Shown in pieces: positions 54,409 to 62,802 of a stretch of DNA of 64,000 bases; the first letter of the stretch is position 1; each line of letters starts with the position of its first letter. A program made the translations under genes and the position numbers. Source of the stretch: Fimbriimonadales bacterium (GTDB lineage Bacteria > Armatimonadota > Fimbriimonadia > Fimbriimonadales > GBS-DC); NCBI GenBank assembly GCA_025998675.1, contig AP024673.1:1887221-1951220 (forward strand). The letters run 5' to 3'. The notes beneath the pieces are model-generated. The model was not told where the DNA came from and made no database searches. It saw only the letters and a program-made list of their open reading frames with translations.

Positions 54409-55710
54409 ATGAACCCAATCGCGACGACTCGAATTGAGTACGAAACCTACACCCTCCCAAATGGCTTGCAAGTTATCCTGTCGCCGCACAAAGTCGCGCC
54501 GACGGTCGCCGTGCTGGTGCTTTACAAGGTCGGCTCGGTGAACGAACCTCGCGGAAAGACGGGCTTCGCACACCTGTTTGAACACATGATGTTTCAAGGC
54601 TCCGAAAATGTGCCCCGCGAGATGCACTTCAAGTATGTGGAATCAAACGGGGGCGTACTGAACGGATTCACCTCCTACGATTTGACGGCGTATTTTGAGC
54701 TGCTGCCCGCGTCCAAGCTGCCGCTGGGACTGTGGTTGGAAGCCGACCGCATGCGCACGTTGCAGGTATCGCAGGAGAATCTGGACAACCAGCGCGCGGT
54801 GGTCAAGGAGGAGCGGCGGCTGTCGGTGGATAATCAGCCCTACGCCCGCGCGATGGAGCGCCTGCGCGAACTGGCGTATGACAACTTCGTGAATCAGCAC
54901 TCCATCATCGGCTCGATGGAAGACCTCGACCACGCGACGCTGGCGGATGTGCAGGCGTTTTTCCGCACCTACTACGCGCCCAACAACGCGGTGCTGGTTG
55001 TGGCGGGCGACTACGACCCCGACGAGGCGCGTGCGTGGATTGAACACTACTTCGCCGATATTCCGTCGCAGTCGCCCCCGTCGCCCGTGGATGCGTCGGA
55101 GCCTGACCGCGAGGAACGGCGGGAGGTATTTTTCGACCCGCTGGCGAGCGTGCCCGCCGTTGCGCTCACATGGAAAATCCCGCCGCGCGGCACGCTGGAG
55201 AACGACGCGCTGCAAATCGCGGGCGACCTGCTGACCGACGGACGCGCCTCACGCCTGTATCAGCGGCTGGTGAAACAGGAACAGATAGCGATTAGCGTTT
55301 CGGGCGGCGCGGAGGCGCGTCCCGCGCCCAGCCTGTTCCGTCTGTTCGCGCTGCACCATCCGCATGTGGACCCCACGCGGGTGGAGGCAGTATTGTACGA
55401 GGAGATTCAGAAACTCGCCGAGCAGGGTGTGCCTGAGCGCGAGCTGGAGCGTGTGCGGGCGCAGCTGCTGGCGCAACGCTGGAGCGACAACCTCTATTAC
55501 GGCATGCAAAGCCCGCTGGGGCGCGCGCTGGGGCTGGCGTACTTCGCGGCGTTCGAGGGCGACCCCGACGGCGTCAACCGCGCGCTGGAGCGACTGATGT
55601 CCATCACGCCCGACGATGTGCAACGCGCCGTGCAACAGTATCTGCACACGACGCGCAACCGCACGGTGATGCATATTCAGGCGGGCGCGATGCAGGAGGG
55701 CGCTGCATGA
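54409..55710 (+). CDS. M16 family zinc peptidase, active subunit
   Basis: 433 aa. The inverted zinc motif HLFEH (His55, Glu58, His59) is intact, with the distal Glu in the NQRAVVKEERR helix. Two M16 halves (about 10-220 and 225-430) are visible. Such proteins pair with an inactive partner to degrade peptides in a clamshell. No signal peptide, so cytosolic or non-classically placed. The partner gene follows with an ATGA overlap. Confidence 0.95.
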   Translation: MNPIATTRIEYETYTLPNGLQVILSPHKVAPTVAVLVLYKVGSVNEPRGKTGFAHLFEHMMFQGSENVPREMHFKYVESNGGVLNGFTSYDLTAYFELLPASKLPLGLWLEADRMRTLQVSQENLDNQRAVVKEERRLSVDNQPYARAMERLRELAYDNFVNQHSIIGSMEDLDHATLADVQAFFRTYYAPNNAVLVVAGDYDPDEARAWIEHYFADIPSQSPPSPVDASEPDREERREVFFDPLASVPAVALTWKIPPRGTLENDALQIAGDLLTDGRASRLYQRLVKQEQIAISVSGGAEARPAPSLFRLFALHHPHVDPTRVEAVLYEEIQKLAEQGVPERELERVRAQLLAQRWSDNLYYGMQSPLGRALGLAYFAAFEGDPDGVNRALERLMSITPDDVQRAVQQYLHTTRNRTVMHIQAGAMQEGAA

Positions 55711-57011
55711 ACCGCGCCACGCCGCCCCCCGATGTGTCGATGCGCCCGTCGCAGCTGCCGCTGCCCGAGGCGCACACCCTGCCGAATGGGCTGCGCGTGC
55801 TGACCCTGCCCGATTCGCGCGCGCCTGTGGTGGAGTTTCGGCTGGTGTTGCCCTTCGCGGGACGCGCCTACGACGCGCCCGACTGGGTGGGGCTGTCGTC
55901 GGCGACCGCGCGACTGATGATTGCGGGCACACCGACGCGCACCAGTTTCGAGATTGCTGACGAAGCCGACCGCTGCGGCGGCAGTATTGGCGTGAGCGCG
56001 AACACCGAGACCGCCATCCTGAGCGCGCGCTGCCTGTCGGCGTCTCTGGAGCCGATGACGCGCCTGATGGCGGATGTGCTGCTCCATCCAACTTTCCCGC
56101 CCGACGAGGTGGAGATCGACCGCGCGAACACGCTGCAGCGACTGCGCTTACAGCGCTCGCAGCCCGCGTTTTTGGCGGAGGAGCGACTGCGCCTTGCGCT
56201 GTTTGGGGCGCACCCCTACGCGCGCCTTGCCCCAGACGAGAACGCCCTGCAACGCTGGGGCGTGGACGAGCTGCGCGCGTTCCATGCCGCACGCTACCGC
56301 CCGGCGGAGGCGACGCTGCTGATTGCGGGCGACTTCGAGACCGGCGCGCTGCTGGCGTTGCTTGCTGACGCGCTGAGCGAATGGCAGGGCGGTATTGATT
56401 CGGAACCCCTGTCTGCGCCGCCGTTGCAACCCGCCGAGACGGGCTGGCTGCTCACCCCGCGCCCCAACTCGGTGCAGAGCCATCTGATGCTGGGCGCGCT
56501 GTGCCCGCCGCGCGATGCGCCCGACAGCCTCGCACTCCAGCTCGCCGTCAGCCTGCTGGGGGCGGGGGCAAGCTCGCGCCTGTTTTTGACCGTGCGCGAG
56601 CAGTATGGCTACGCCTATAGCGTCGGCGCACACCTCGATTACTACCTGCGTATTGGCGCGTTCGTCGCGGAAGCGCAGACCGCCACCGAGAACACTCATG
56701 ACGCCATCCGCCAGATTCGCGCCGAAGTCGAACGGCTCATCCACGACCCCATCCCCGCCGATGAGCTGCAAGCGACACAGAACTACCTGATTGGACGACA
56801 CCTGCTGGGGCGCATCACGCTGGGCGGAATCGCCGACCTGTATAAGCAGGCGGTCATCTACCATCTGCCGCTGGACTACTGGCAGCGCTATCCAGAGATG
56901 CTGGCGTCGCTGACCGCAACCGAGGCGCAAACAGCCGCCGCGCGCTACCTGTCGCCCGAAGGCTTCGTGACGGTCGTGGTGGGCGAGCCGGGGTTGGATA
57001 GCGATTCGTAG
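55707..57011 (+). CDS. M16 family peptidase, non-catalytic partner
   Basis: 434 aa. The same two-lobe M16 fold, but the HxxEH motif is absent at the N-terminal position (the equivalent stretch reads SSATARLMIAGTPTR). The substrate-binding Arg/Tyr motif REQYGYAYSVGAH in the C-terminal lobe is retained. It therefore supplies the R/Y pair to the HxxEH partner encoded just upstream. Confidence 0.93.
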   Translation: MNRATPPPDVSMRPSQLPLPEAHTLPNGLRVLTLPDSRAPVVEFRLVLPFAGRAYDAPDWVGLSSATARLMIAGTPTRTSFEIADEADRCGGSIGVSANTETAILSARCLSASLEPMTRLMADVLLHPTFPPDEVEIDRANTLQRLRLQRSQPAFLAEERLRLALFGAHPYARLAPDENALQRWGVDELRAFHAARYRPAEATLLIAGDFETGALLALLADALSEWQGGIDSEPLSAPPLQPAETGWLLTPRPNSVQSHLMLGALCPPRDAPDSLALQLAVSLLGAGASSRLFLTVREQYGYAYSVGAHLDYYLRIGAFVAEAQTATENTHDAIRQIRAEVERLIHDPIPADELQATQNYLIGRHLLGRITLGGIADLYKQAVIYHLPLDYWQRYPEMLASLTATEAQTAAARYLSPEGFVTVVVGEPGLDSDS

Positions 57012-57012
57012 T

Positions 57013-57930
57013 CTACTGTGCATGCGCTTGAAGCACAGTGCGCCACTTCTGCGTCATGGGGTCGTCGGGCAGGGCGTCCAGTATTTCCAGCGCGTCGGCG
57101 TAGAAGCCCAGCTGATACAGCAGCGCGACGCAGGTGCGGGGAGCGTGCTGGCGATTGGCGCGCGCCCATGCGAGGCGCGCCTGCTCGTCGGGCGTGAGTG
57201 TGCGGAACTCGTAGACGCCGCGCAGTCCCTCGCCTGCGACCTCGCCTGCCGCCAGCGCCTCCAGCGTCAGGCGGTAGCGTGCGCCCGGCGCGAGCGTTGC
57301 GTCAGGCGCGAGGCGTGCGATTGTGTCCTCCACCACCAGCGGCGCGGTCTCCCCTGTGTCGATGCGCTCCAGTCGCGCGCGGTAGCGCACGGCGTCGGGC
57401 ACAGCCTGCCAGCGGAACACTGGGGTCAGGCTCTCCAGCGCAGCGTTGGCGGGGTTCGGCGAAAGCAGGCGCACGGCGCGTTCAGCAGGTGGGCGCTCGT
57501 CGCGGGTGAGCGCGTCGGGCGGGCTGGCGAACGCCGCCGCCGCTGCCGACGCCCATTCGGGCAGCCGCGTCGCCCCTTCGTACCAGACGCCGTTCTCCTG
57601 ACGGAGCGCGACCGAACCTGCAGGGCTGCCGACCCATAGCAGACGCAGACCAATAAAGACGATCAGCGCCGCCGCTGCCGCCGCGGGGATCCAGAATCGC
57701 AGCGCAGGCAGCCACCGCGCCCGACGCGCCGCGCGAACGGTCGCCTCCGCCTGAAGCAGGCTTTTGTAAGTCTCACGACACACAGGACACCGCACGATAT
57801 GGTCGATATATTCGTCGTAGCGCGGGCAGCGTCGCCCCCGCTCGACCAGCTCGATAATCTGTTCCGCGCTCAGATGTGCCTTGTCCACCCTATCTTCTGG
57901 ATGCGCCACTGCCATAGTGTTCGCTCGCAT
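57013..57930 (-). CDS. Zinc-finger anti-sigma factor-like membrane protein
   Basis: 305 aa from ATG 57930, with AAGGAG 8 nt upstream. The N-terminal ZAS-type motif is CPRYDEYIDHIVRCPVCRETY (His-x3-Cys-x2-Cys), followed by one transmembrane helix (about 78-96) and a roughly 200-residue extracytoplasmic region with FRWQAVPDAVRYRARL, an Ig-like/fibronectin-type strand pattern. It is presumed to hold the sigma factor encoded 21 nt upstream at the membrane. The stop is 1 nt from that of the convergent M16 gene. Confidence 0.82.
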   Translation of the reverse strand: MRANTMAVAHPEDRVDKAHLSAEQIIELVERGRRCPRYDEYIDHIVRCPVCRETYKSLLQAEATVRAARRARWLPALRFWIPAAAAAALIVFIGLRLLWVGSPAGSVALRQENGVWYEGATRLPEWASAAAAAFASPPDALTRDERPPAERAVRLLSPNPANAALESLTPVFRWQAVPDAVRYRARLERIDTGETAPLVVEDTIARLAPDATLAPGARYRLTLEALAAGEVAGEGLRGVYEFRTLTPDEQARLAWARANRQHAPRTCVALLYQLGFYADALEILDALPDDPMTQKWRTVLQAHAQ

Positions 57931-57951
57931 TGTTCGATCTCCTTGTATCGC

Positions 57952-58698
57952 TCACTCGATTCTGAGATACTTTGCCAGTTTCAGCGCGGCGCGGCGCAGG
58001 TCGGTCTGATTCGGTCGCTCGGCGTGCAGCGCGTCGCGTTCGGGAGGGCTGAGCGACTCGCCGTCGCTTGCCAGCTGTTCAATCGCGCGTTGCACGGCGT
58101 CGTCGCCGCCCAGCCACTCGCGCTTATGCTGAATCAGATACGCCAGCACTTTGGCGCGTCCGCGCATCACATGGGTGCGCACGGTCGCCGCGTTCATCCC
58201 CAGCATCTGCGCAATGTCTTCCAGCCGCTCTTGCTGCGCGTGTAGCCAGAGAACCCGCCGCTCCGCGTCCGAGCAGACCTGTTGCACAATCGCATACAGT
58301 TGCGCCTGCGTCTGTTCATCGGCAATCCGCTCTAACAGACTCGCCTCGAACGACTCCTGTTGCAATTCGTCAACGGCGTCGGGCTGGTCGAGCGCGGCGA
58401 AGGGCGTCTCGGCAGTGCGGTAGGCGCGGCTGTAGAAGCTAATCAGGCAGTTCGAGGCGATTCGATAGAGCCAGTGTTCGTAGGGCGCGCTCAGTTGCGT
58501 GCGGGGCAGCGCGTTCGCGACGCGCAGCAGCGTCTCCTGAATCAGGTCCTCGGCGTCCTCCGCCGTGCGCACGCGCGAACGGAAATAGCGCATCAGTCGC
58601 GTCCGACTCTCCTCCAGCAACCGCTCCAGCGCGTCCGAGTTGCCCTGAGCCGCCTCACGAGCCAATCGACTCAAAAGCTCATTACGGTCATCCTGCAC
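57952..58698 (-). CDS. ECF-type RNA polymerase sigma factor
   Basis: 248 aa from GTG 58698, with GGGAG 8 nt upstream and TACAAT at 58725-58720. Region 2 spans about residues 20-85 (AEDAEDLIQETLLRVANAL, WLYRIASNCL) and region 4 about 130-190 (LEDIAQMLGMNAATVRTHVMRGRAKV). A C-terminal extension of about 50 residues (to 248) goes beyond a minimal ECF factor and is charged. It is followed by its probable anti-sigma gene and divergent from the TPR-CHAT gene. Confidence 0.9.
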   Translation of the reverse strand: MQDDRNELLSRLAREAAQGNSDALERLLEESRTRLMRYFRSRVRTAEDAEDLIQETLLRVANALPRTQLSAPYEHWLYRIASNCLISFYSRAYRTAETPFAALDQPDAVDELQQESFEASLLERIADEQTQAQLYAIVQQVCSDAERRVLWLHAQQERLEDIAQMLGMNAATVRTHVMRGRAKVLAYLIQHKREWLGGDDAVQRAIEQLASDGESLSPPERDALHAERPNQTDLRRAALKLAKYLRIE

Positions 58699-58802
58699 GC
58701 CAATACTCCCAATAGACCAATTGTACCGCTTGGGGTGCAACAGTTTCAGGATCGGGCGAGTCTTGACGCATAGACACTTTTCGGGCAGCCTTGCGTTCGA
58801 CT

Positions 58803-58871
58803 TGCCTGCCAAGCAACTGCCTGCCAAACCATAAAGTGGAAGCGCCTGCCTGCCTCTTGCAGGGCAGGCAG
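58803..58871. promoter_or_regulatory. Cluster of four TGCCTGCC sites between the sigma and CHAT genes
   Basis: TGCCTGCC occurs at 58803-58810, 58818-58825 and 58847-58854, and inverted (GGCAGGCA) at 58863-58870. The last two form a 9-bp hairpin (CTGCCTGCC/GGCAGGCAG). The sites lie in the 255-bp divergent intergenic region and may be a regulator's binding array. Confidence 0.5.
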
Positions 58872-58941
58872 AACAAAAGCGGCGCAGGGTGTTTTAACAG
58901 ACGGTGCGGCAGCTTGTGCCCGTCACTATGCCTTATTGGGC

Positions 58942-58947
58942 TATAAT
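58942..58947 (+). promoter_or_regulatory. -10 box, leaderless promoter of the TPR-CHAT gene
   Basis: TATAAT is 6 nt before ATG 58954, with no Shine-Dalgarno; no matching -35 is obvious. Confidence 0.6.
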
Positions 58948-58953
58948 TGCGGT

Positions 58954-61695
58954 ATGCAGGCGACCCTCCCCGCCGGCTGGACGCAGGCGGAATACGAATG
59001 GCTGCGCGCGCTGGGGCAGGCGCGTGAGAGTGCGCCCCTGTGGCGCCAGAATCGCGACTGGCAGCGCGCGTCATGGGTGCAGGCGAAACTCGACGCGCTG
59101 CAAGGGCTGCCCCCAGAACAGATGCAGCTGCTAACGCCCGCCGTGCAGGGCTTGATTCGCCTCTCGGATCGGCTGGGCGTGCTGGAGTTGCGGTGCTACG
59201 CGCGGCAACGGCTGCTGGGGTTCTATCTGTCGTTGTATCAGCTGCGCGATGCGCCGCCCGTGATGCGTGCGCTGGAGTCGCTGCTGCCCCGCGCGTCGGT
59301 ACAACGCCAGATGGAGGGTTGGCGCACGCTGGCGGGACTTTACCGTATGCTGGGCAAGCTGGAACAGGCGCAGGGAGCCGCGCAACGCGCCTACCGCGCC
59401 GCGCAGACTCATGGCGACGCGGCGCAGCTGGGCAAGTGTGAATTCACGCTGGCGACGCTGCACTACACCGCGGGCGACCTGGACGCCAGCCTGCAGATGG
59501 CGTTGCGCGCCCGCGCCAGCGCACAACGCGCCCAGAACGCTTTCGGGCTGGCAGAGTGCTACATTTTCGAGGGCGTTGTGCGCCGCGCGCGCGGCGAGTA
59601 CGACGAAGCGCTGCATGCCTACCGAAATGGACGCCAGTGGAGCGAGCAGGCGAATCACCCTCTGGGCGTCGCCCGATGTATTGCCAACACGGGGCTGGTC
59701 TACTGGACGATGGGGCTTTACGAGGACGCCCGCCTGCACTACCGCGAGGCGATGACGCGTTTCCAACAGCTCGGCGCAGACTGGGATGTGGCGACCTGCA
59801 CGCTGAACACGGCGCTTCTGCTGCAACAGGACGGCGACTATGAGGGCGCGCTGGAACTCTACGCGCAGGCGCAGCAGCGCTATGAAGCGCTGGGCGACCC
59901 AGAAGGGATCGCCTTCTGCCTGCTCAATCGCGGGGCGACCTACCTCGACATGGAGCGATTCGACCGAGCCGTGCACTCGGCGCATCAGGCAGCGGTGCAG
60001 TTCGACCGTGTGCCGCATACGCTGTCCGCGGTGCAAGCGCGCCAGGTGAAGGCGCAGGCGCTGTTGCACTTGAACCGTCCCCGCGATGCGCTGGCGTCGT
60101 TGAACGCCGCGCAACGCCTGCTGGATACCCTCCCCAACCCGACGCTGGCGATTCGGCAGGCGTATTTGATGGGCGAGTCGCATGGTCGGCTGGGCGAGTC
60201 GCGCACTGCCCGACGCCAGTTCGAGGCGTGTCTACGCACGATTCGCGAGACGCCGTCGCTGCGCAATCTGCCTCCCGAAGAGATCGGGATGTATCTCAGT
60301 CAGTTCCGCGAGGTCGTTGCCTCTATCGTCGCCTACTATGGGCGCGTGGGCGACTGGCGCGCCGCGTTCGACGCCTGCCAGCAGGGCAAGGGCAACGCGC
60401 TGCGCCTGGCGTGGAACGCGCCCGCCGAGCTGCCCGAACTGTCTCGAACAGAGCGCCAGCGTCTGGACGCCCTGCGCCAGCGATACGAGACCGTCCAGAG
60501 CCGCCAGACCCGCGCGCGCACGCCCGCCGAGCTGCGCCAGCGTCGACGCGAGACCGAGCGCGCCCTGCTGGAGTGGCGCGCGTACCAGCGCACGCTCGCC
60601 GCCCGCTACCCCCGCCTGAGCTGGCGACAGCCCAAACCGCTCCGCCCTGAACAACTGCCGCTCGACAATCACACGCTGCTGGTGGAGTACGCCGTCGCGC
60701 CCGACTATCTGACCCTCGTGTGGGCGCGTCGGCAGGGTGGACGCACTGTGCTGGGTGGGCGATGCATTCGCATCTCCGCCGAGACGCTCCGCCGCGAGAT
60801 TCAAGCGCTGCTGCAAGCGTTGGAGACCGAGTCGCCGCTGGAGCGCGTGCATGCGCACGCCCGCGCGCTGTACGACTTTCTGATTCGTCCGCTGGAGCCG
60901 TTGCTGGTGGGCGCGCGGCAAGTGATTGTGTGCCCCGATGGGGACTTGCACGCGACTCCGTGGGCGGTGTTGCGCGACTCGCGGGGGCGTTATCTGCTGG
61001 AGCGCGTTGCGATTGCCAGTTGCCCGTCGGCGTCGGCGTGGGCGTCGGCGGCGCGGCTGGCGCGTCCCCCGCGCACGCCGCAGCGCCTGCTGGCGGCGGC
61101 GGTGTCCGAGTTCCCTGGCGCAGGAGGCGAGACCCGCGCACGGCTCAGCCCACTGCCCGGCGCGGCGCAGGAAGCCCGCGCTATTCAGCGCGTGTGGGGG
61201 GCGCGCACACAGCTCCTGCGCAATCAGCGCGCCACACGCGACCAGCTCACGCGCGCGCTCACCCAGGCGGACGCCCTCCACCTCGCCACGCACGCCACGC
61301 CCAACCTGCGCATGCCCATGCTCAGCGCGATTGCGCTCTGGGGCGAGTCGCAACCGCAGTGGCTCTACGCGCACGAGGTGCTGCAGATGCGCCTGAAGGC
61401 GCGCCTGACGACGCTCTCTGCATGTCAGACTGCTGTGGGCGCTACCAGCGCGGACGGCGCGCTCGGACTGCACTGGGCGTTCCTCGCCGCAGGCTGCCCC
61501 ACCGTGCTGGCGACGCTGTGGCGACTGCCTGACGCCGTCGCGCCCCTGTGGAGCGAGCAGTTCTACACGCGCTACAAACGCGGCGAATCGGCGCTCTCCG
61601 CTCTGCGCGCCGCCTGCCTGCACATCCGCCGCGACCCGCGCTTCCAGCACCCCCGCTACTGGGGCGCGTGGCAACACTTCGGGGCAATCTCCTGA
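58954..61695 (+). CDS. TPR-CHAT protein (caspase-like protease)
   Basis: 913 aa from ATG 58954. Residues of about 70-430 are tetratricopeptide repeats (CYIFEGVVRRARGEYDEALHAY, GLVYWTMGLYEDARLHYREA and others). A charged linker follows, and residues of about 600-913 form a CHAT domain with catalytic His780 (LHLATHA) and Cys824 (LSACQT), both intact. CHAT proteases are clan CD cysteine peptidases. It is divergent from an ECF sigma/anti-sigma pair. No signal peptide, so cytoplasmic. Confidence 0.93.
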   Translation: MQATLPAGWTQAEYEWLRALGQARESAPLWRQNRDWQRASWVQAKLDALQGLPPEQMQLLTPAVQGLIRLSDRLGVLELRCYARQRLLGFYLSLYQLRDAPPVMRALESLLPRASVQRQMEGWRTLAGLYRMLGKLEQAQGAAQRAYRAAQTHGDAAQLGKCEFTLATLHYTAGDLDASLQMALRARASAQRAQNAFGLAECYIFEGVVRRARGEYDEALHAYRNGRQWSEQANHPLGVARCIANTGLVYWTMGLYEDARLHYREAMTRFQQLGADWDVATCTLNTALLLQQDGDYEGALELYAQAQQRYEALGDPEGIAFCLLNRGATYLDMERFDRAVHSAHQAAVQFDRVPHTLSAVQARQVKAQALLHLNRPRDALASLNAAQRLLDTLPNPTLAIRQAYLMGESHGRLGESRTARRQFEACLRTIRETPSLRNLPPEEIGMYLSQFREVVASIVAYYGRVGDWRAAFDACQQGKGNALRLAWNAPAELPELSRTERQRLDALRQRYETVQSRQTRARTPAELRQRRRETERALLEWRAYQRTLAARYPRLSWRQPKPLRPEQLPLDNHTLLVEYAVAPDYLTLVWARRQGGRTVLGGRCIRISAETLRREIQALLQALETESPLERVHAHARALYDFLIRPLEPLLVGARQVIVCPDGDLHATPWAVLRDSRGRYLLERVAIASCPSASAWASAARLARPPRTPQRLLAAAVSEFPGAGGETRARLSPLPGAAQEARAIQRVWGARTQLLRNQRATRDQLTRALTQADALHLATHATPNLRMPMLSAIALWGESQPQWLYAHEVLQMRLKARLTTLSACQTAVGATSADGALGLHWAFLAAGCPTVLATLWRLPDAVAPLWSEQFYTRYKRGESALSALRAACLHIRRDPRFQHPRYWGAWQHFGAIS

Positions 61696-61786
61696 AAAAA
61701 CTGCCTGATTCTCCCCTGACCGCCGCCAGAGGTGCAACGCTTCCCGACAGCGGCGAGTCTTGACCTACGCAGGGAGAAAGGAGACC

Positions 61787-61816
61787 ATGAATCCCTGCAA
61801 GGAGGAAGAACCATGA
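61787..61816 (+). CDS. Nine-codon leader ORF MNPCKEEEP coupled to the PEP-CTERM gene
   Basis: ATG 61787 with AAAGGAG upstream reads M-N-P-C-K-E-E-E-P and stops at TGA 61814-61816, overlapping the start ATG 61813 of the next gene (ATGA). The next gene's own AAGGAGG lies inside the leader. The arrangement suggests translational coupling; coding is not proven. Confidence 0.45.
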   Translation: MNPCKEEEP

Positions 61817-62757
61817 AGCGATACTCTGTGTCTGTTGCGCTCGCACTTGCGTGCTTGAGCGTGAACACTGCTACGGCGCAGTTTACGGGAATGGCGGGTA
61901 CCATCGGGATTTGGCACGGCACATATCAAGTCGGCGCGAACCAGCCCAACCCGATCTACGACGCGAATGGGTTCATGCGCTCCCCAGGCGCAGACTATCC
62001 CCTGGCTCATAGCCCGACGATTGTCAACAGCTCCGGGCTTAACTTCGCGACGGGCTCACCCGGAATCGCCTTTCTGAACCAGGCGACCGCCCCCGCTGGT
62101 CAGTTTGGCGGGGCAAGCACCCGAATGTATTCCGTGGTAGGACCAGCTCTGGGAGCGCTCTGGTGGACCGACTACACCGTTCGCGATGTGCCTTCTAACA
62201 ACGGCGTGGGTACCTTCAACGCCTCTGGAGGCAATGTCGTCTTCCAAAATGGCGCATTTGCCTGGGCGACGCGAGCCGGCATCTACTTCCCGTTCGCGGG
62301 GTTCGCAATGGGCGTCAACGCCTATGTCGCGGGCGCGATGCTGTTTCAAATGACCATCCTGGACGCCGCGAATGTGATTGTGGATCAGTTCATCATGGGC
62401 GTCCACTTCGGCTTCGATGGGCTTGGACCGCGCCCGAACGGGGTGTATGTATACGGCACGACGCCCGCGTTCTGGGGCTGGGCGTTCCAGGACTTCGGAA
62501 CCTCCTTCCGTGGCTATGGGCTGGCGTGGAAAAATGTCGTCATCCCCGCAGGCGGACAGGTGATCTTGGAAGGAAGGCTCACGATGCTGGCAGACCCCGA
62601 CGCTGGGTTCGACTTCGACAACAGCTTCGATAACGACCCCAGCGTGCTTGCGAATCTGCCCAGTCTGGGGTACACCACGGTACCCGAACCCGCCAGTATG
62701 ACGGCGCTGGGTGTTGGGCTACTCGCGATGCTGGCGCGTCGCCGACGCTCTGCCTGA
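61813..62757 (+). CDS. PEP-CTERM anchored exported protein
   Basis: 314 aa. A signal peptide (MKRYSVSVALALACLSVNTATA) and a beta-rich, aromatic/Gly-rich body without a known enzyme motif precede a C-terminal PEP-CTERM signal: VPEPASM, the hydrophobic TALGVGLLAMLA, then RRRRSA. This implies an exosortase elsewhere in the genome. AAGGAGG precedes the ATG. The in-frame extension to 61732 would push the signal peptide inward and is rejected. A terminator hairpin and repeat copy D follow. Confidence 0.85.
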   Translation: MKRYSVSVALALACLSVNTATAQFTGMAGTIGIWHGTYQVGANQPNPIYDANGFMRSPGADYPLAHSPTIVNSSGLNFATGSPGIAFLNQATAPAGQFGGASTRMYSVVGPALGALWWTDYTVRDVPSNNGVGTFNASGGNVVFQNGAFAWATRAGIYFPFAGFAMGVNAYVAGAMLFQMTILDAANVIVDQFIMGVHFGFDGLGPRPNGVYVYGTTPAFWGWAFQDFGTSFRGYGLAWKNVVIPAGGQVILEGRLTMLADPDAGFDFDNSFDNDPSVLANLPSLGYTTVPEPASMTALGVGLLAMLARRRRSA

Positions 62758-62766
62758 TACCCCTCA

Positions 62767-62802
62767 GCGGCTCCTCCGATACGGGGGAGCCGCTGCGCTT
62801 TT
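62767..62802 (+). terminator. Intrinsic terminator of the PEP-CTERM gene
   Basis: GCGGCTCC (62767-62774) pairs with GGAGCCGC (62786-62793), followed by TGCGCTTTTAT. Confidence 0.72.
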
